Assembly: GCF_024166365.1 (NCBI RefSeq)
Contig: NC_064825.1
Span: 106,344,480-106,408,479, forward strand
Reading direction: 5' to 3'
Length of the DNA stretch: 64,000 nucleotides
Source: Elephas maximus indicus
Taxonomy: Eukaryota; Chordata; Mammalia; Proboscidea; Elephantidae
Made by a program: the position numbers and the translations under genes
Notes under the pieces: model-generated
The model's database searches: none
The model's input: the letters and a program-made list of their open reading frames with translations, nothing else
What the model was told of the DNA's origin: nothing
Part shown: in pieces, positions 34,717-46,502 of the stretch
Numbering within the stretch: position 1 is the first letter of the stretch
How the letters are laid out: each line of letters starts with the position of its first letter

Positions 34717-36440
34717 TGTTGTTGTTGTTGTTAGATGCCATCAAGACTTATAGCAACAATATGTGCAAGAAATGCTAACCCTCTACTTTACCAAGCATGG
34801 TGTCTTTTTCCAGGGACTGATCCCTCCTGATAATATGTCCAAAACTTGTGAGACATAGCCCCACCAAACTTGCTTCTAAGGAGCATTCTGGTTGTACATT
34901 TCCAAGAAAAATTTGCCCATTCTTTTAGCAATTCATGGTATAATCAATATTTTTTGCTAACAGCACAATTCAAAGATGTCAATTCTTCTATCTTCCTACT
35001 TCATCGTGCATCTTTTGCACACATACGAGGCTATAGAAAACACGATGGCTTGCATCAGGTACACCTTAGTCTTTGAGGTGACATATTTGCTTTTTATAAC
35101 ACTTTAAAGAGGTCTTTGGCAGCAGATTTGCCCAATGCAGTGGGTCTTTTGATGTCTTCATGAGTGTGATTGTGAATACAAGTAAAATGAAATCCTTGAC
35201 AACTTCAATCTTTTCTGCATTTATCATGGTATTGCTTATTGGTCCAGTGGTGAGAATTTTTGTTTTCTTTATGTTGAAGTGCAATCCATACTGAAGGCTG
35301 TGGTCTTTCAATTTCATCAGTAAATGCTTAAAGTTCTCTTCACTTTCAGCAAGTAAGGCTATGTCATCGGCATAATGTAGGTTGCTAATGAATCTTCCTC
35401 CTATCCAGATGCTGCGTTTTTCTTCTTATAGTCCAGGTTCTCAGATTATTTAATGAGCATACAGACTGAATAAGTATGATGAAAAGGTACAACCGTGAAG
35501 CACACCTTTCCTGACTTTAAACCATGCCCCTTGTTCTGCCTAAATGATTGCCTCTTATTCTATGCAGATTCCTCATGAGCACAATTAAGGCTTCTGGAAT
35601 TCATATTCTTTGCAAAGTAATCCATAATTTGTTATGATCCACTCAGTAGAAGGACTTTGCATACTCAATAAAACAGGTAAACATCTGTCTGGTATTCCCT
35701 GTTTTTAGCCCGGGTCCATCTGACATGAGCAATGATATCCCTGGTTCCATCTCCACATCTGAATACGGCCAGAATCTCTGGCAGTTCCGTATCGATGTGC
35801 TACTGCAGCTGCTTTTGAATGATCTTCACCAAGGTTTTGCTTGAGTTTCATATTAATGATAATGTTCGATAATTTCCACATTTGTTGGGATCACCTTTCC
35901 TTAAAATAGGCATAAAAATGGATCTCTTCCAATCGGTTGGCCAGGTAGCTGTCTTCCAAATTTCTCATCATAGAAGAGTGAGCACGCCCAGAGCTGCTTC
36001 TGTTTGTTGAAACATCAATTGGTATTCCATCATTCCCTGATGCCTTGTTTTTTTCCAATTACATCAGTGCAGCTAGGACCTCTTCCTTCAGTACCGTCAG
36101 TTCTTGATCATATGCTCCCTCCTAAAATGGTTGAACATTGACCACTTGTATTTGGTACAGCGACTCTGCATATTCCTTCCATCTGCTTTTGATGCTTACT
36201 GCATTGTGTAATATTTTCTCTGTAGAACCCTTCAATATTGCAACTCAAGGCTTGAATTTTTTTTCTTCAGTTATTTCAACTTGACAAATGCCAAGCATAT
36301 TCTTTTTTTTTTTTGTTTCCTAACTTCAGGTGTTTGCACATGTCATAATAGTTCTTTACTCTTCTGGAGACACCCTTTGAAATCTTTTGTTCAGCTCTTC
36401 TACGTCATCATTTCTTCCATTTTCTTTTTTTTTACTAGAA
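34717..36440 (-). mobile_element. RTE LINE, 3' two-fifths to half, antisense, within the OR8J relic
   Basis: Runs from the 3' end ('ttgttgttgttagatgcca') through antisense codons for LKDHSLQYGLHF, the YADD-region ('tatgtcatcggcataatgta') and the FIDYAKAFD region, to the pre-RT segment ('cttcagttatttcaacttga'). Many stops. Inserted in the OR8J relic; the paralogue starts at 62,811. Confidence 0.88.
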
Positions 36441-36445
36441 GTTCA

Positions 36446-36683
36446 AGTTTCCACCTGTGCTTCTCACATGATGGCAGTCACTGTATTCTATGGGACCCTC
36501 CTTTTCACGGATTTGCAACCAAGGACCAACCACTCATTAGATACTGATAAAATGGCCTCAGTCTTTTACACCCTAGTGATACCAATGCTGAATCCCGTCA
36601 TTTACAGCCTAAGGAACAAGGACGTGAAGGATGCACTGAAGAGATTCCTTAATAACTCAAGCAAATTACTCCAATTAACATAA
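36446..36683 (+). pseudogene. OR8J-like 3' fragment (TM6 to C terminus)
   Basis: The frame reads [57 protein letters not shown] and then a stop at 36683. It is closely similar to the end of the OR8J-like copy at 50,749-51,588 and shares its downstream flank. Everything 5' of TM6 is replaced by an antisense RTE LINE (34,717-36,440). An earlier splinter of the same gene lies at 34,621-34,716. It cannot encode a receptor. Confidence 0.88.
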
Positions 36684-36971
36684 ATACATAACTACAACTA
36701 TTTTCTTTTAAGAGTCTTAATTTGCTCATGACAAATCCGCCATTAAGTGAAGAGACATTTTAATTGGTTAAAAAAAAAATTTAATTTCAATGGGAAAAAA
36801 ACTGATGCATTTTTTCCCAATTCAAAATACCAGTCTTCCTAGAAGGAAAAAGTTTTCAATTATACAATGAAAACAAACTTACATATATAATAAAAACAAT
36901 TTGAGAAGAAAGAAGCACATATTATAAATAAATTGCAACTTGTTAAAAGGTTTGTGTCTTATTCTCTGGAA

Positions 36972-37140
36972 ATATGGTATCTGCTGTTGTTAGATGCCAT
37001 CAAGTCCATTTCTACTCATAGGGACATTATATACAACAGAAGGAAACACTGCCTGGTCCTGAGCCATCTTCCGGATCATTGTTATGCTTGAGTCCATTGT
37101 TGTAGCCACTGTGTCAATTCATCTCCTTGAAGGTCTTTAA
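36972..37140 (-). mobile_element. RTE LINE 3' end fragment, antisense
   Basis: 'ctgttgttagatgccatcaa', 'aggaaacactgcctggtcct' and 'cattgttgtagccactgtgt'. Private to duplication copy 3a. Confidence 0.85.
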
Positions 37141-37261
37141 CCTAGGTAGTGTATTTTGTTTGCAAATTAGAAGAAACACCTGCAAATAAAAGGTATCTAG
37201 ATGCTGCAAATTGTTTTCACTAACCTACAGTCTGGAGAATGGGACCCACCCAGCTGTACCA

Positions 37262-37440
37262 GGAAAAAAAAAAAAAAAAAAAAACTAAACCCAACCCACA
37301 ACCCTCAAGTTGATTCCAATTCACGGCAACCCTATCCGACAGAGTAGAACAACCCTATAGGGTTTCCAAGGAGCACCTGCTGGATTTGAACTGCCAACCT
37401 CTTGATTAGCAGCCTTAGCTCTTAACCACTACCCACCAGG
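37262..37440 (-). mobile_element. AfroSINE-type SINE, antisense, with A-run
   Basis: A-run, then 'ctcaagttgattccaattca', 'ctatagggtttccaaggagc', 'gattagcagccttagctctt'. Private to copy 3a. Confidence 0.88.
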
Positions 37441-38719
37441 AAAGAAAAGGCCTTGTGATTCTCTTCCTTTAAGATTATAGCCAAGAAAGCACTGTGGACA
37501 ATTTCTACTCTGTAACACCTGGGGTCATCTTGAACTGAAATTGACTTGCGAGCAACTGACAACAACATAGTCTCTAAACAAGGAAGAGAAAGCCTGCTAA
37601 TGGGTGGTGGAGGCATATGAGAATCATTGCTTGAAAGATGATAGAAAGTCAGATTATTGCCCTTGAAACACTCGCCTTTTGTCCAATGACTAAACATTTT
37701 ATTACAATTTTACATTTTCTTTTCTGTTTTATACCGTATTCTCCACTGATAACCATTTGCACCATTTTCTCCATCTATCACATGGTTTGTGAACTCATTG
37801 TTGTCTTACACTTAAAATAGATTTAGAACACATGAAAGTAAATATGTAGGGGAAAATGAAATGAAGCCCAAGGATGCTTTGAAATACAACATGCGCCACA
37901 ACAGACTGAAATAAACATAAAAGCATGCTACGTTTTTTCTCCTCTCTTGTAGACATGTGCATGAAGCAAAAAAATTATGTTGAGCTAATCATGATATATG
38001 ATTGTTTCCACATGTTCTTCTCATACTAAAATCTGTTTGTAGAACGTATTATCTTTAATATGAAACCATCAACATTAAACATCACTTCTTTACCCATTTT
38101 TATTTAGTATAGTGAAAGTGTTAGTAGATCAAAATTGGCATCTCTTAAAAGTGGCAAAGTGGTAAAGATTCTCAAGAAACCTAATGCAAAAAATAAAAAA
38201 AAAGTTAATAGTCATGTGAGTTATTGCTGTGTATGTACAATGCTGCTAACATGCAGTGGCGTGAGGGACACTGGGTTGGTTTGGCATGTGATGTAAGGAC
38301 AGTGTCTGGACATAAAATAAACTTATGACAATTCCAGGAATGTCAGACATGAGGCACAACCAGGAACTTAGAGACTCACATAAATGAGTCAGTTTCTAAC
38401 TCTGGTCATAAATAAACAGAATAGCTGAAGGCAGGCAAGACAAACTATGTGATGGACGTTTCTGACCTCAAAAGACAAAATCAGCTATAAATTAATCCCA
38501 TTAGTCATTAAGCTTTTCATGTTAATCGTTGCTGTGTTTCTTTGTTTTTACTTTATTCAGGGTGTGTTTTTGTTTCAGCAGCTTACAATTACAGAAGTAT
38601 GTTTCCCATTAGCAAACTATTCTTTTTGGATATGACTCGATGTATAACATTGGAACAAAAGGCTAAGCTCACATTACAACATTTCCAATGCTGTTTAAAA
38701 TAAATGAATGAATAAATGA
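37441..38719. other. Unassigned OR8J downstream DNA
   Basis: Shared with 52,020-53,697 apart from the LTR there. No gene or repeat named. Confidence 0.4.
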
Positions 38720-38905
38720 ATAAACCAGTTGTCTTGGAGTGGTTCCTACTCATTGCAACCCCATGTGTGTCAGAGTCGAACTTTCCCAGAACGTTTTCAA
38801 TGACCTTTCAGAAGTAGATCACCAGGTCTTTCTTCTAAGGCACCTCTGGGTGGATTCAAACCAGCAAACTTTCAGTTAGCAGTCAAGTATTTAACAATAT
38901 ATAAC
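38720..38905 (-). mobile_element. AfroSINE-type SINE, antisense (shared by duplication)
   Basis: 'ccagttgtcttggagtggtt', 'ccccatgtgtgtcagagtcg', 'cagaagtagatcaccaggtc', 'gttagcagtcaagtattta'. Paralogue at 53,698-53,872. Confidence 0.8.
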
Positions 38906-39091
38906 ATCCAGAGACTTTATCCAATGCAACACATTGGAATACAATACATTGGAATACATATACAGTTTGGTTGATTGCTAAACATTTTGCTAAATGAATA
39001 AAGGTCAAAAACGAGAAGTTTACTGTTTTCTTCTACCTTTTAATTTGGTTCACATCTATGCATTTCCTAAAAATGATCATGCTATTTTTAT

Positions 39092-39545
39092 ATTCCTTTC
39101 CTATAGTTGTAACAAATTACATCAAATTTAATGTCTAAAACACAAATGTATTATCTCATAGTTTTGGCAGTAAGAGGTCCATAATGAGTCTAATTGCACT
39201 AAAAGCAAGGTGTTAGCTAATTGTATTCCTTCTGGACGCCCTAGAAGAGAATGTTTCCTGCCTTTTTCACCTTCTAGAGACAGCAAATATTCCTGGGATA
39301 GTGGCCCCTTCCAGTTATCAATCCTATCACTCTCATTTCTTCTTCCATCACCTTCTCAGGTTCTCTTGCATACCTTTTGTCTTCTAAGAACTCTTGTGAT
39401 TACATTGGGCCCACCTGGACAATCCTTGAAAACACGGTATATCAGTAAAGTCCGTTTTGTCATGTAAGTAATATATTCACAGTTTCTGAGAATTAAGATT
39501 TGGACATCTTTGAGAGTTCATGAAACTGTGTTCTGTATCGCATTG
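39092..39545 (-). mobile_element. MLT1-like (ERVL-MaLR) LTR fossil
   Basis: Minus-strand MLT1 pattern: 'gttgtaacaaattacatcaa', 'ttatctcatagttttggca', 'cttgtgattacattgggccc', 'tttggacatctttgag'. Present in the paralogue (54,029-54,480), so it is older than duplication 3, which fits the old age of the family. Confidence 0.75.
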
Positions 39546-40127
39546 GAGAATTTTATGAAATTAGACAATATTAAATCTTGCAACCATCTCACTTACCTGA
39601 GCTCAGTAAAATATTCCAACTAAAATGTACACAGTATACACCTGTTTTATGTTATTTAGCTATGATATTTGCTCTATACAAACTATACACAGAGACCTCT
39701 TTAAATTAAACATGAGCAGAAAAATATTTGGCTCAAAGATTGCAGAAAGTATGTACCCAGATAAAAGTAAACTCATGTATCATTTGTTACTCTTCTATTG
39801 AGAAATTCTGAATCAAGTCAGTTAACCAGCTAGGCATATCTGTCAAGCACACATTTTAAATGAAGTAAGATACGAAAAACAATTGATTTCTCCACTCTGG
39901 TCTTCTATGCTCAAAGCTCACCCCATTGGGCATTAACTCCTCCAAACATTCAGGTTATGCCTCTCTGTGGACTGAGGTGGTGCCACGGCATCTTGTGCCT
40001 GAGTAGCCATAGCAAATGCAGGGAGGGGTCAGGCGTGACAGGAGATACATGGAAGTCATGAAGCAAGTCACCATCTGGGCAAAGGTATGAAAGTTAGGAA
40101 GAGCTTCAAACAGCTGCTACGGAAGCC

Positions 40128-40925
40128 TGTCTTAGTTATCTAGTACTGGTATAATAGAAATACCAGAAGTGGATAGCTTTAACAAAGAAAAATTTATTCT
40201 CTCACAGTCTAGTAGGTTACAAGTCCAAATTCAGGGCATTGGCTCCAGAGTAAGGAAGGATTTCTCTCTCTGTCGGCTCTGGAGGAAGGTCCTTGCCATC
40301 AATCTTCCCCGGTCGAGGAATTTTTCTTCGTAGGAACCCTGGGTCTAAAAGACACTCTCTGCTCCCGATGCTTCTTTCTTGGTGGTATGAGGTCCCCAAA
40401 ATTTGCTTGCTCCTCTTTCCTTTTATCTCCTGAGAGATAAACGGTGGTGCAGGCCACACTCCAGGGAAATTTCCTTTACTTGGATCAGGGAGGTGACCTG
40501 AGTAAGGGTGGTATTACAATCCCACCCTAATCCTCTGAACATAAAATTACAACCACAAAATGGAGGTCAACCACATGATACTGGAAACCATGGCCTAACC
40601 AAGTTGATACACACATTTTTGGGAAGACATAACTCAGTCCATGACATTCCACCCTTTGGCTGCCAAAAATCACATCTTTGAAACATGCAAAACATATTTA
40701 CCCTTAACTCTAAATCCAAAATTGAAAAATCTTCTTAACCTCTGAAATCTGGAATACAAGTTACCTACTTCCAAGGGTAAAAATGGCAGAACAGTTACAA
40801 GCGAGACATTTCCATTACAAATGGGAGAAATTGGAGAGAAAGAAGGCATAACAGGCACCAAGCAAATCAGCAGAAAACATTACATTAGCCCTCGAAGCTT
40901 TGAAAAGAATCCTCTGTTCTCTGAG
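40128..40925 (-). mobile_element. MaLR-like LTR with part of the internal region
   Basis: Fossil LTR at 40,128-40,646 (tgtcttagttatct to cagtccatgaca), followed by internal sequence to about 40,925 that matches 2,580-2,900 read backwards ('accctttggctgccaaaa', 'cctctgttctctgagac'). The far LTR is missing. Absent from the paralogue near 55,080. Confidence 0.82.
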
Positions 40926-41520
40926 ACAATCCACTTGATTGAAGGTTCATGTTATGTTCACTACTGATTCACTGAGAATTTAACTTTGTTTTGAAGGACT
41001 ATGATCATGTATCTCAGTATTTTACATACATCCCAAGTCTCTCTGGTTTTAAACACTTTTCTGCCACATCCATAACTAAAAAAAAGGGAGATAGATGTGA
41101 ACATGATTCAACATTATTTTAATTCAAAAGCAAAATCAAGGAATTATAAGGTTTCATCATTTCTATTCAGCACTAAATAGAGATATTCTTGTCATCTTAA
41201 GGTCTAGAGAAGCTTGATGAAGATCGTCCCACATAGCTGCATTGTCTTAGGCAATGATACAACAACATTAACAACTTTTTTAAAAACTACTCTGACCACA
41301 AAAGCAGCTAGCACAATAATGGCCAGCTTCTTAATGATTAAAAATAATACATTATAATACATATATTACAAAGATCTAGTATAATTTTTTACTGAATGAT
41401 AGGTTATTGATGTTTACCCAATCATAGATGTTATTGATTTAAGAGACAAACTCATGAGATTATACACGTAAATTAAAACCCTTATGACTTAGATAAGTAA
41501 GGTAACTTTGATGCAAACAT

Positions 41521-41968
41521 GCTGTTGTTGTTAGGCACCTTCAAGTTCATTCAGACTCATAGCAACCCTACATATAACAGAAAGAAACACTGCCCTGTCC
41601 TGCGCCATCGTCACAGCAATTGTTATGCTTGATTCTGTTGTTGCAACCATTGTGTCGATCCCTCTCATTGAAGGTCTTCCTCTTCTTCGCTGACCCTCTG
41701 CTTTATCAAACATGATACCCTTATCCAGGGCCTGGTCCCCCTGACAACATGTCCAAAATATGTGAGATGGAGTCTAGATATACTTGCTTCTAAGGAGCTT
41801 TCAGGTTGTACTTCTTTGAACACAGAGTTCATTCTTTTGTCAGTCCATGGTATATTCAATATTCTTCCCCAACGCCACAACACAAAGGCATCAATTCTTC
41901 AGTCTTCCTTGTTCATCATCCAGCATTTGCGTGCATATGAGGTGATTGGAAGCACCACGCATATGACG
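41521..41968 (-). mobile_element. RTE LINE 3' end, antisense
   Basis: 'tgctgttgttgttaggcacc' start. Antisense codons include KRMNSVFKEVQPESSLEA, TYFGHVVRG and RRRGRPSMRGIDTM. Private to copy 3a, interrupting DNA matching 56,760. Confidence 0.88.
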
Positions 41969-42129
41969 CTAAAATAGGTTTCCTTAAAATATCACTTCTT
42001 GGTCACCAAATAATCAATATGGCTTCAAACAGGCAGTTCTTTCTTTGCTGTAATATTTTGTATTTTAATCACTTTTCTCATTGTTTGCTTCCTCTCTCAG
42101 AATTTTTCAACATTTTATCATCATTTTAT

Positions 42130-42920
42130 TGTTCTACCATAGTTGAGTGAGAATCATCTGTATCAAAGTGACATATATAACATCTATATGCACAAGAAGA
42201 CATTATTGAATTTACTTTTTAAGGATGCATGTCTTTATATACATATATGTAACATTTAACAATTTATATACAAATTGTTCCCTGACATTGGTTACAAATT
42301 TCACAATATGTCAACATTTTCATTATTTACATTCTGTTTGTTCTGTTTCCATTGATCTAGGTTCCCTGTGCCTTCTTGCCTTCTCATTTTTGCTTTTAAG
42401 TAAATGTTGACCTTTGGTCACATAAAAAAAACCAGTGCCATCGAGTTGGTCTCATATAGTTTATAATTTAAGGAAGCACATTACTCACAGGTGACATTGT
42501 TTATTTAATAAGCCCATCTCTTATTTGGCAGTAAGGTGATCTCTTATAGTGGCTTCAATTCCTAGTTAAAAGGGTTTCTTAAGTGCGATGATTTTGGGAG
42601 TTACTCTACTCTCTATTGGTCCAGCAAGATGGACTTTTTTAGAAATTTGAATTTTTGTTCTACATTTTTCTTCCATTCTACAAGGGAACTTTTACTGTGT
42701 CCTTAGTCAGAACAATTGGTTGCTACCTGGGCGCCATTTAGTTATTCTGTCTCGGGCTAGAAGAGGCTATGTTTTCTGTGTGTTATTTGTCCTGTGGACT
42801 AGTTTATTATTTGAATCTTTGGTTTCCATCATTCTCTTTTGCTCCAGAGAGTAGAGAGCAATAGTTGTATCTTAGATGGAAACTCTTAATCTTTTAAGGC
42901 CCCAGGAATGCATGCCTTTT
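42130..42920 (-). mobile_element. Interspersed repeat, probably L1-related, antisense
   Basis: 'cattctgtttgttctgtttc', 'tttaataagcccatctctta', 'gtagagagcaatagttgta' and 'atcttttaaggccccagg' form a block I recall as a common afrotherian interspersed repeat. The family name is uncertain. A short SINE scrap ('ccagtgccatcgagttgg') lies at about 42,430. Confidence 0.45.
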
Positions 42921-43372
42921 AAATGACATGTATTAACTTTTTTGAAGAGCTAGTTATGTAGGGAAGGGGATTAAAATGGAAATGGGCACGAGGTCTGTTG
43001 ACGGTCATGGGATATAGTATTAGAGTAGAAGTAAATCTGAAAAGCAGTGTGGAAAACCATTCAGACAAGCACACAATGACAGCGTGCTGTGATTCTGATG
43101 CTGTGATCCCACACATGAATTAGTCTAGAATTCCCTCACCTCACCACACTAACTTCAAGGGAGGATGAGAAATAGTCTAGCCAAGTGCCAGGAAGAAAAG
43201 AAAAACAGCTTTGGTAATCACCCAGCCAGTCTCTGTTACAGGGCATGTTTCAGTTTTGTCTGACTTCAGTGACCATTTTACCAACATTATCCAAAAATTA
43301 TCACTATTATAAACACTGAAATATTAAAACTACATTAAAATTAGGTGTTTATATGTCTCTATTACAATCTCT
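42921..43372. other. Unassigned stretch
   Basis: No repeat or gene recognised; short open frames only. Confidence 0.35.
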
Positions 43373-43534
43373 GAAGCCCTGGTGGCACAGCAATTAAGAA
43401 CTTTTTTGCTAACTAAAAGGTCAGTAGTTGGAATATGACAACTGATCCCTGGAAGCCCTATAGGGCAGTTCAACCCTGTCCTATGGAGTCACTTTGAATC
43501 AGAATTGACTCCAGGGCAGTGAGAGTGGGTTTTA
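43373..43534 (+). mobile_element. AfroSINE-type SINE
   Basis: 'gaagccctggtggcacagca', 'gccctatagggcagttcaac', 'cagggcagtgagagtgggt'. Confidence 0.88.
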
Positions 43535-43587
43535 GATAGATAAGTATGTATACCTATCAAACCATGTATACATATACATACGTATAT

Positions 43588-43633
43588 GGGAGCCCTGGTG
43601 GTGAAATGGTTAAGAGTTCAGGCTGCTACCCAG
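43588..43633 (+). mobile_element. AfroSINE 5' fragment
   Basis: 'gggagccctggtggtgaaat' and 'ggttaagagttcaggctgct', then the match ends. Confidence 0.8.
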
Positions 43634-44169
43634 ACATGTTTAAACACACTTCGTTTGGAATAAACCCATGCATGTGTGAACTGGGACCCTCGTAGCAACT
43701 CTTTTTGACTTACCCTCATATCTGCACCTCACTGGTTTTGCCTCTTTTGAGAACCCAGTCCAAGACAACTGGATCCACACTCTTCTATTTTTAAACCAGC
43801 CTATTCTTGATAAAGTTTAGTAAAGAAAAAAACAAAAGTTTAGTAAAACTGTCCCTAAAATCATCAACATTTTCACCTTAATGAGCTAACATTAGCTGCA
43901 TGGAAACCGGTTTTAGATATTAGGAATACCAAAATTAAGAAGGAAGGCTTGTATCCTGCAGTAAAGTAGTGAATATCTTAGAGAATGAGATACAACTTGT
44001 CATGGTTTCCTTGTTGAAGTTAAAATAACATTAAAGATTGGGATTACAGCATGGGAAACAAAATTCTGATGTTTAATTTCACATTTTCGGATGGGTATTT
44101 CATTCATTCATTCATTCCATCAGTCAGTGAGTTGGTTAACAAATAACTTTTGGACATCTATTTTGTCCT
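43634..44169. other. Unassigned stretch
   Basis: Includes 'cattcattcattcattcca' at 44,101, reminiscent of an old mammalian repeat. Nothing else recognised. Confidence 0.35.
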
Positions 44170-44182
44170 GTGTATTATTTTA

Positions 44183-44361
44183 AAACCAAAAAAAAAAAAA
44201 AAAAAAAACCCAGTGCAGTCGAGTCGATTCCGACTCATAGCGACCCTATAGGACAGAGTAGAACTGCCCCACAGAGTTTCCAAGGAGCTCCTGACAGATT
44301 TGAACTGCCGACCCATTGGTTAGCTGCAGTAGTACTTAACCACTACACCACCAGGGTTTCC
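44183..44361 (-). mobile_element. Young AfroSINE-type SINE with 13-bp target duplication
   Basis: A-run, then near-consensus 'gtcgagtcgattccgactca', 'tagcgaccctataggacaga', ending 'ccaccagggtttcc'. Flanks gtgtattatttta at 44,170-44,182 and 44,362-44,374 are identical. Confidence 0.95.
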
Positions 44362-44374
44362 GTGTATTATTTTA

Positions 44375-45253
44375 GAAGCTGGTAACAAAAAGGTAAAATA
44401 ATCAGATATATTCCTTCCTCTTGTAAAAGTTATAATCTAGAAAATGCCCCAGGAAAAGTAAAAAATAATTGGTAGTGACATTCAATTGCAATATTTATTC
44501 ATTATTTGAAAGAAGATTGTAGGCTGGCATGAAAAAAATACATTTTTTACTCAAATTAGTTGAATATAAGAAATGGAAATGATACCAGATATGATTTACA
44601 CTTTAATGATTTTAATAAAAAGTTGATATTCAGCCTCTTTGCAAATTTCACATCTTGAATTTGGTGTATATCATCTGATTTTTACAGACAATACAACAGA
44701 GCTTGACATTGGAAGGGAGGTTTTGTAATAAGTTCTATCCTCAATACTCACATTAAAATTGTCCACTGGGTTGAATTCCGTGTTTTCCAACTGTTGCATT
44801 TTCTTCATTCATAACCCAGGAGCACTGGCCAAAGAATCTAAGGGCGTATCTATATATATATAGATACATATTTTATATATATGTATGTATATGTAGATAT
44901 ACATGCATGTGTGTGTGACAGAATTACTGCATGTGTTTCTTTTTTCAATGTATTAATTTAAACAAGTCCCTAGGCTATCTCCCTAAGCTGAAATTTTGAT
45001 TGCAGCTTTGCTTAATGAGCATTCAATTTGTCTTTCTTTAATTGGGGAATCAGACCCTTATCTGGGAATTCTAGTCCTTATGTTCAGGCTGGGGCCTAGA
45101 AACAAACATATATTATCGTGGAGGTCTTCAGGAACTTCAGACCTTTGTAAAACTTTCTAGCATGCTTCAAGGAGTAAACTTGGAGAGGATCTCAGTAGAT
45201 CTCGATGCACAGGTGGGATAAACCAAATGTTTTGCCTATGATTAGATCTAGAT
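44375..45253. other. Unassigned stretch with TA-rich microsatellite
   Basis: A 'tatctatatatatatagata' tract and neighbours lie at 44,847-44,920. No gene. Confidence 0.4.
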
Positions 45254-45410
45254 GGGAAACCCTGATGGTGTAGTGGCTAAGTGCTGCAGCTGCTAACCAA
45301 AAGGTCAACAGTTCGAATCCACCAGGCCCTCCTGGGAAACTATATGGACAGGTGCACTCTGCCCTATAGGGCCGATATGAGTCAAAATCCACAGCAACAG
45401 TTTTTCCTTG
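45254..45410 (+). mobile_element. AfroSINE-type SINE
   Basis: 'gggaaaccctgatggtgtag', 'gcagctgctaaccaaaaggt', 'agttcgaatccaccaggccc', 'gccctatagggccgatatga'. The flanks share 'ctagatg' (45,247 and 45,425 areas). Confidence 0.9.
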
Positions 45411-45823
45411 TTTTTTTTTTTAGCTCTAGATGTGATGACCAAGTACCTTGAAAGCTCTATCAATTCAAATCAAACTCAGAACTGCAATGGTTTCTTCTCT
45501 GTCTCTTTTTCAAGTGACTACAATCCTTGCCCACTGATTCTTAAGTGGAAGCGACACCCCTGTAATGATTTAAGTAAATGTCTTAATAAATTTGTGACAG
45601 TCTTAATGACTACCAATAAATGAGACTGAGCATTGTTAAAGGAGATGTGAAAAAAAAAATTAAAAAATCAGTGTTGATTATCTAAGAGAATGGAGAAGAT
45701 TTAGCATATTGCTTTTTTTTACATATGATGAATTTGATATTTTTAGGGAAGCAATTATTTACCAGATAATCTTAATCTAGGTAGAGTTACTGCAAAAACT
45801 TCAGCTGTAATTGTTACCGGAGA

Positions 45824-45983
45824 GAATGCCCTCGGTTCTTCTCTTCAGTGTAGGAAACAATTTGAACACAAACAAATACTGTCAAGCAAGCAGAGGTTGA
45901 TTGGAATGCCCTCGGTTCTTCTCTTCAGTGTAGGAAACAATCTGAACACAGACAAATACTGTCAAGCAAGCAAAGGTTGATTA
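45824..45983. repeat. 80-bp tandem duplication
   Basis: Units 45,824-45,903 and 45,904-45,983 begin 'gaatgccctcggttcttctc' and differ at only a few positions by eye. Confidence 0.93.
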
Positions 45984-46103
45984 GCTAGCAGAGGGTTAAT
46001 AGCGAAAGTACACTTGACCAGGGAGTGTCAAGCAGGCTACTCAGATAGAGAGAGAGTTGAGTGCCCCGATACAGTCTTTTTCTTAGGGCTTTATACTCTT
46101 TTC

Positions 46104-46327
46104 TCCTACTTACCCCTGTTAATGTTCAACTGCCAAGTCAGGGACACCTGTAGAGACCATTTCCTCTTTCTCTCGAGTATAAGCTCTCCCCCCTTCCTGT
46201 GAATGTTTAACTGCCAAGTCAGGGACCCCAGTAGGGACTATTTCCTCTTTCTCCAGTGCAAGTTCTCCACCTCCCCCTTGTATCATCAATTTCCTTTCTT
46301 TCTTTCCCTAGTGAAAGCTTTCCACCT
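46104..46327. repeat. About 80-bp tandem repeat, 2.7 copies
   Basis: Units near 46,104, 46,185 and 46,264 share 'ctgccaagtcagggac', 'tttcctctttctc' and 'agtgcaag'-like ends. The third is partial. Confidence 0.75.
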
Positions 46328-46502
46328 TATATAATGAGTTGTGACAGTGTCATGTACCGTTTGGAGTACAAACACAGAAAGACACTACACCTTATCTTTT
46401 ACCAATGAGACTAAAGATAAATTGAGAATTTCACGTCTTCTCTGTACAGATGTCAAAGCTGAAGAAGTTCTTGACCATTTTTGAAATCCTAATATTTATA
46501 CC

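Larger units (their letters stand above)
28535..35948. repeat. Segmental duplication 2, copy a (intact OR5T block)
   Basis: Colinear with 56,907-64,000. Anchors: 'tttcttatcacttga' at 28,563, a shared SINE (29,767 and 58,118), a shared MIR (29,945 and 58,290), a shared antisense MIR (32,510 and 60,580), the OR5T gene, and RTE pieces with an OR8J splinter between them. The stretch 30,110-32,250 is AT-rich, matches 58,460-60,290 and contains no recognisable gene. Confidence 0.88.
36446..42115. repeat. Segmental duplication 3, copy a (OR8J 3' end and flank)
   Basis: Colinear with 51,363-56,895: OR8J 3' codons, the A-rich flank at 36,770, 'atgatagaaagtcagatt' at 37,638, the SINE at 38,720, the MLT1-like LTR at 39,092 and the 'aataatcaatat' stretch at 42,011. 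Private insertions are an RTE fragment at 36,972, a SINE at 37,262, an LTR plus internal piece at 40,128-40,925 and an RTE fragment at 41,521. The gaps 37,441-38,719 and 39,546-40,127 hold nothing I can name. Confidence 0.85.
45812..46440 (-). mobile_element. Probable retroviral LTR, antisense, with internal tandem repeats
   Basis: Left end 'tgttaccggagagaatgcc'. On the minus strand there is a TATA-like 'gagtataaagcccta' near 46,090. Two sets of direct repeats of about 80 bp lie on either side of it, as expected for U3 and downstream LTR parts. The family is not recognised and the right end is uncertain, as no target duplication was found. Confidence 0.45.

Noticed and set aside
45824-46327. 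Regular direct repeats of about 80 bp resembling a short CRISPR-like array
   Set aside because: The repeats are contiguous with no spacers, in a mammalian genome, and fit LTR tandem repeats.
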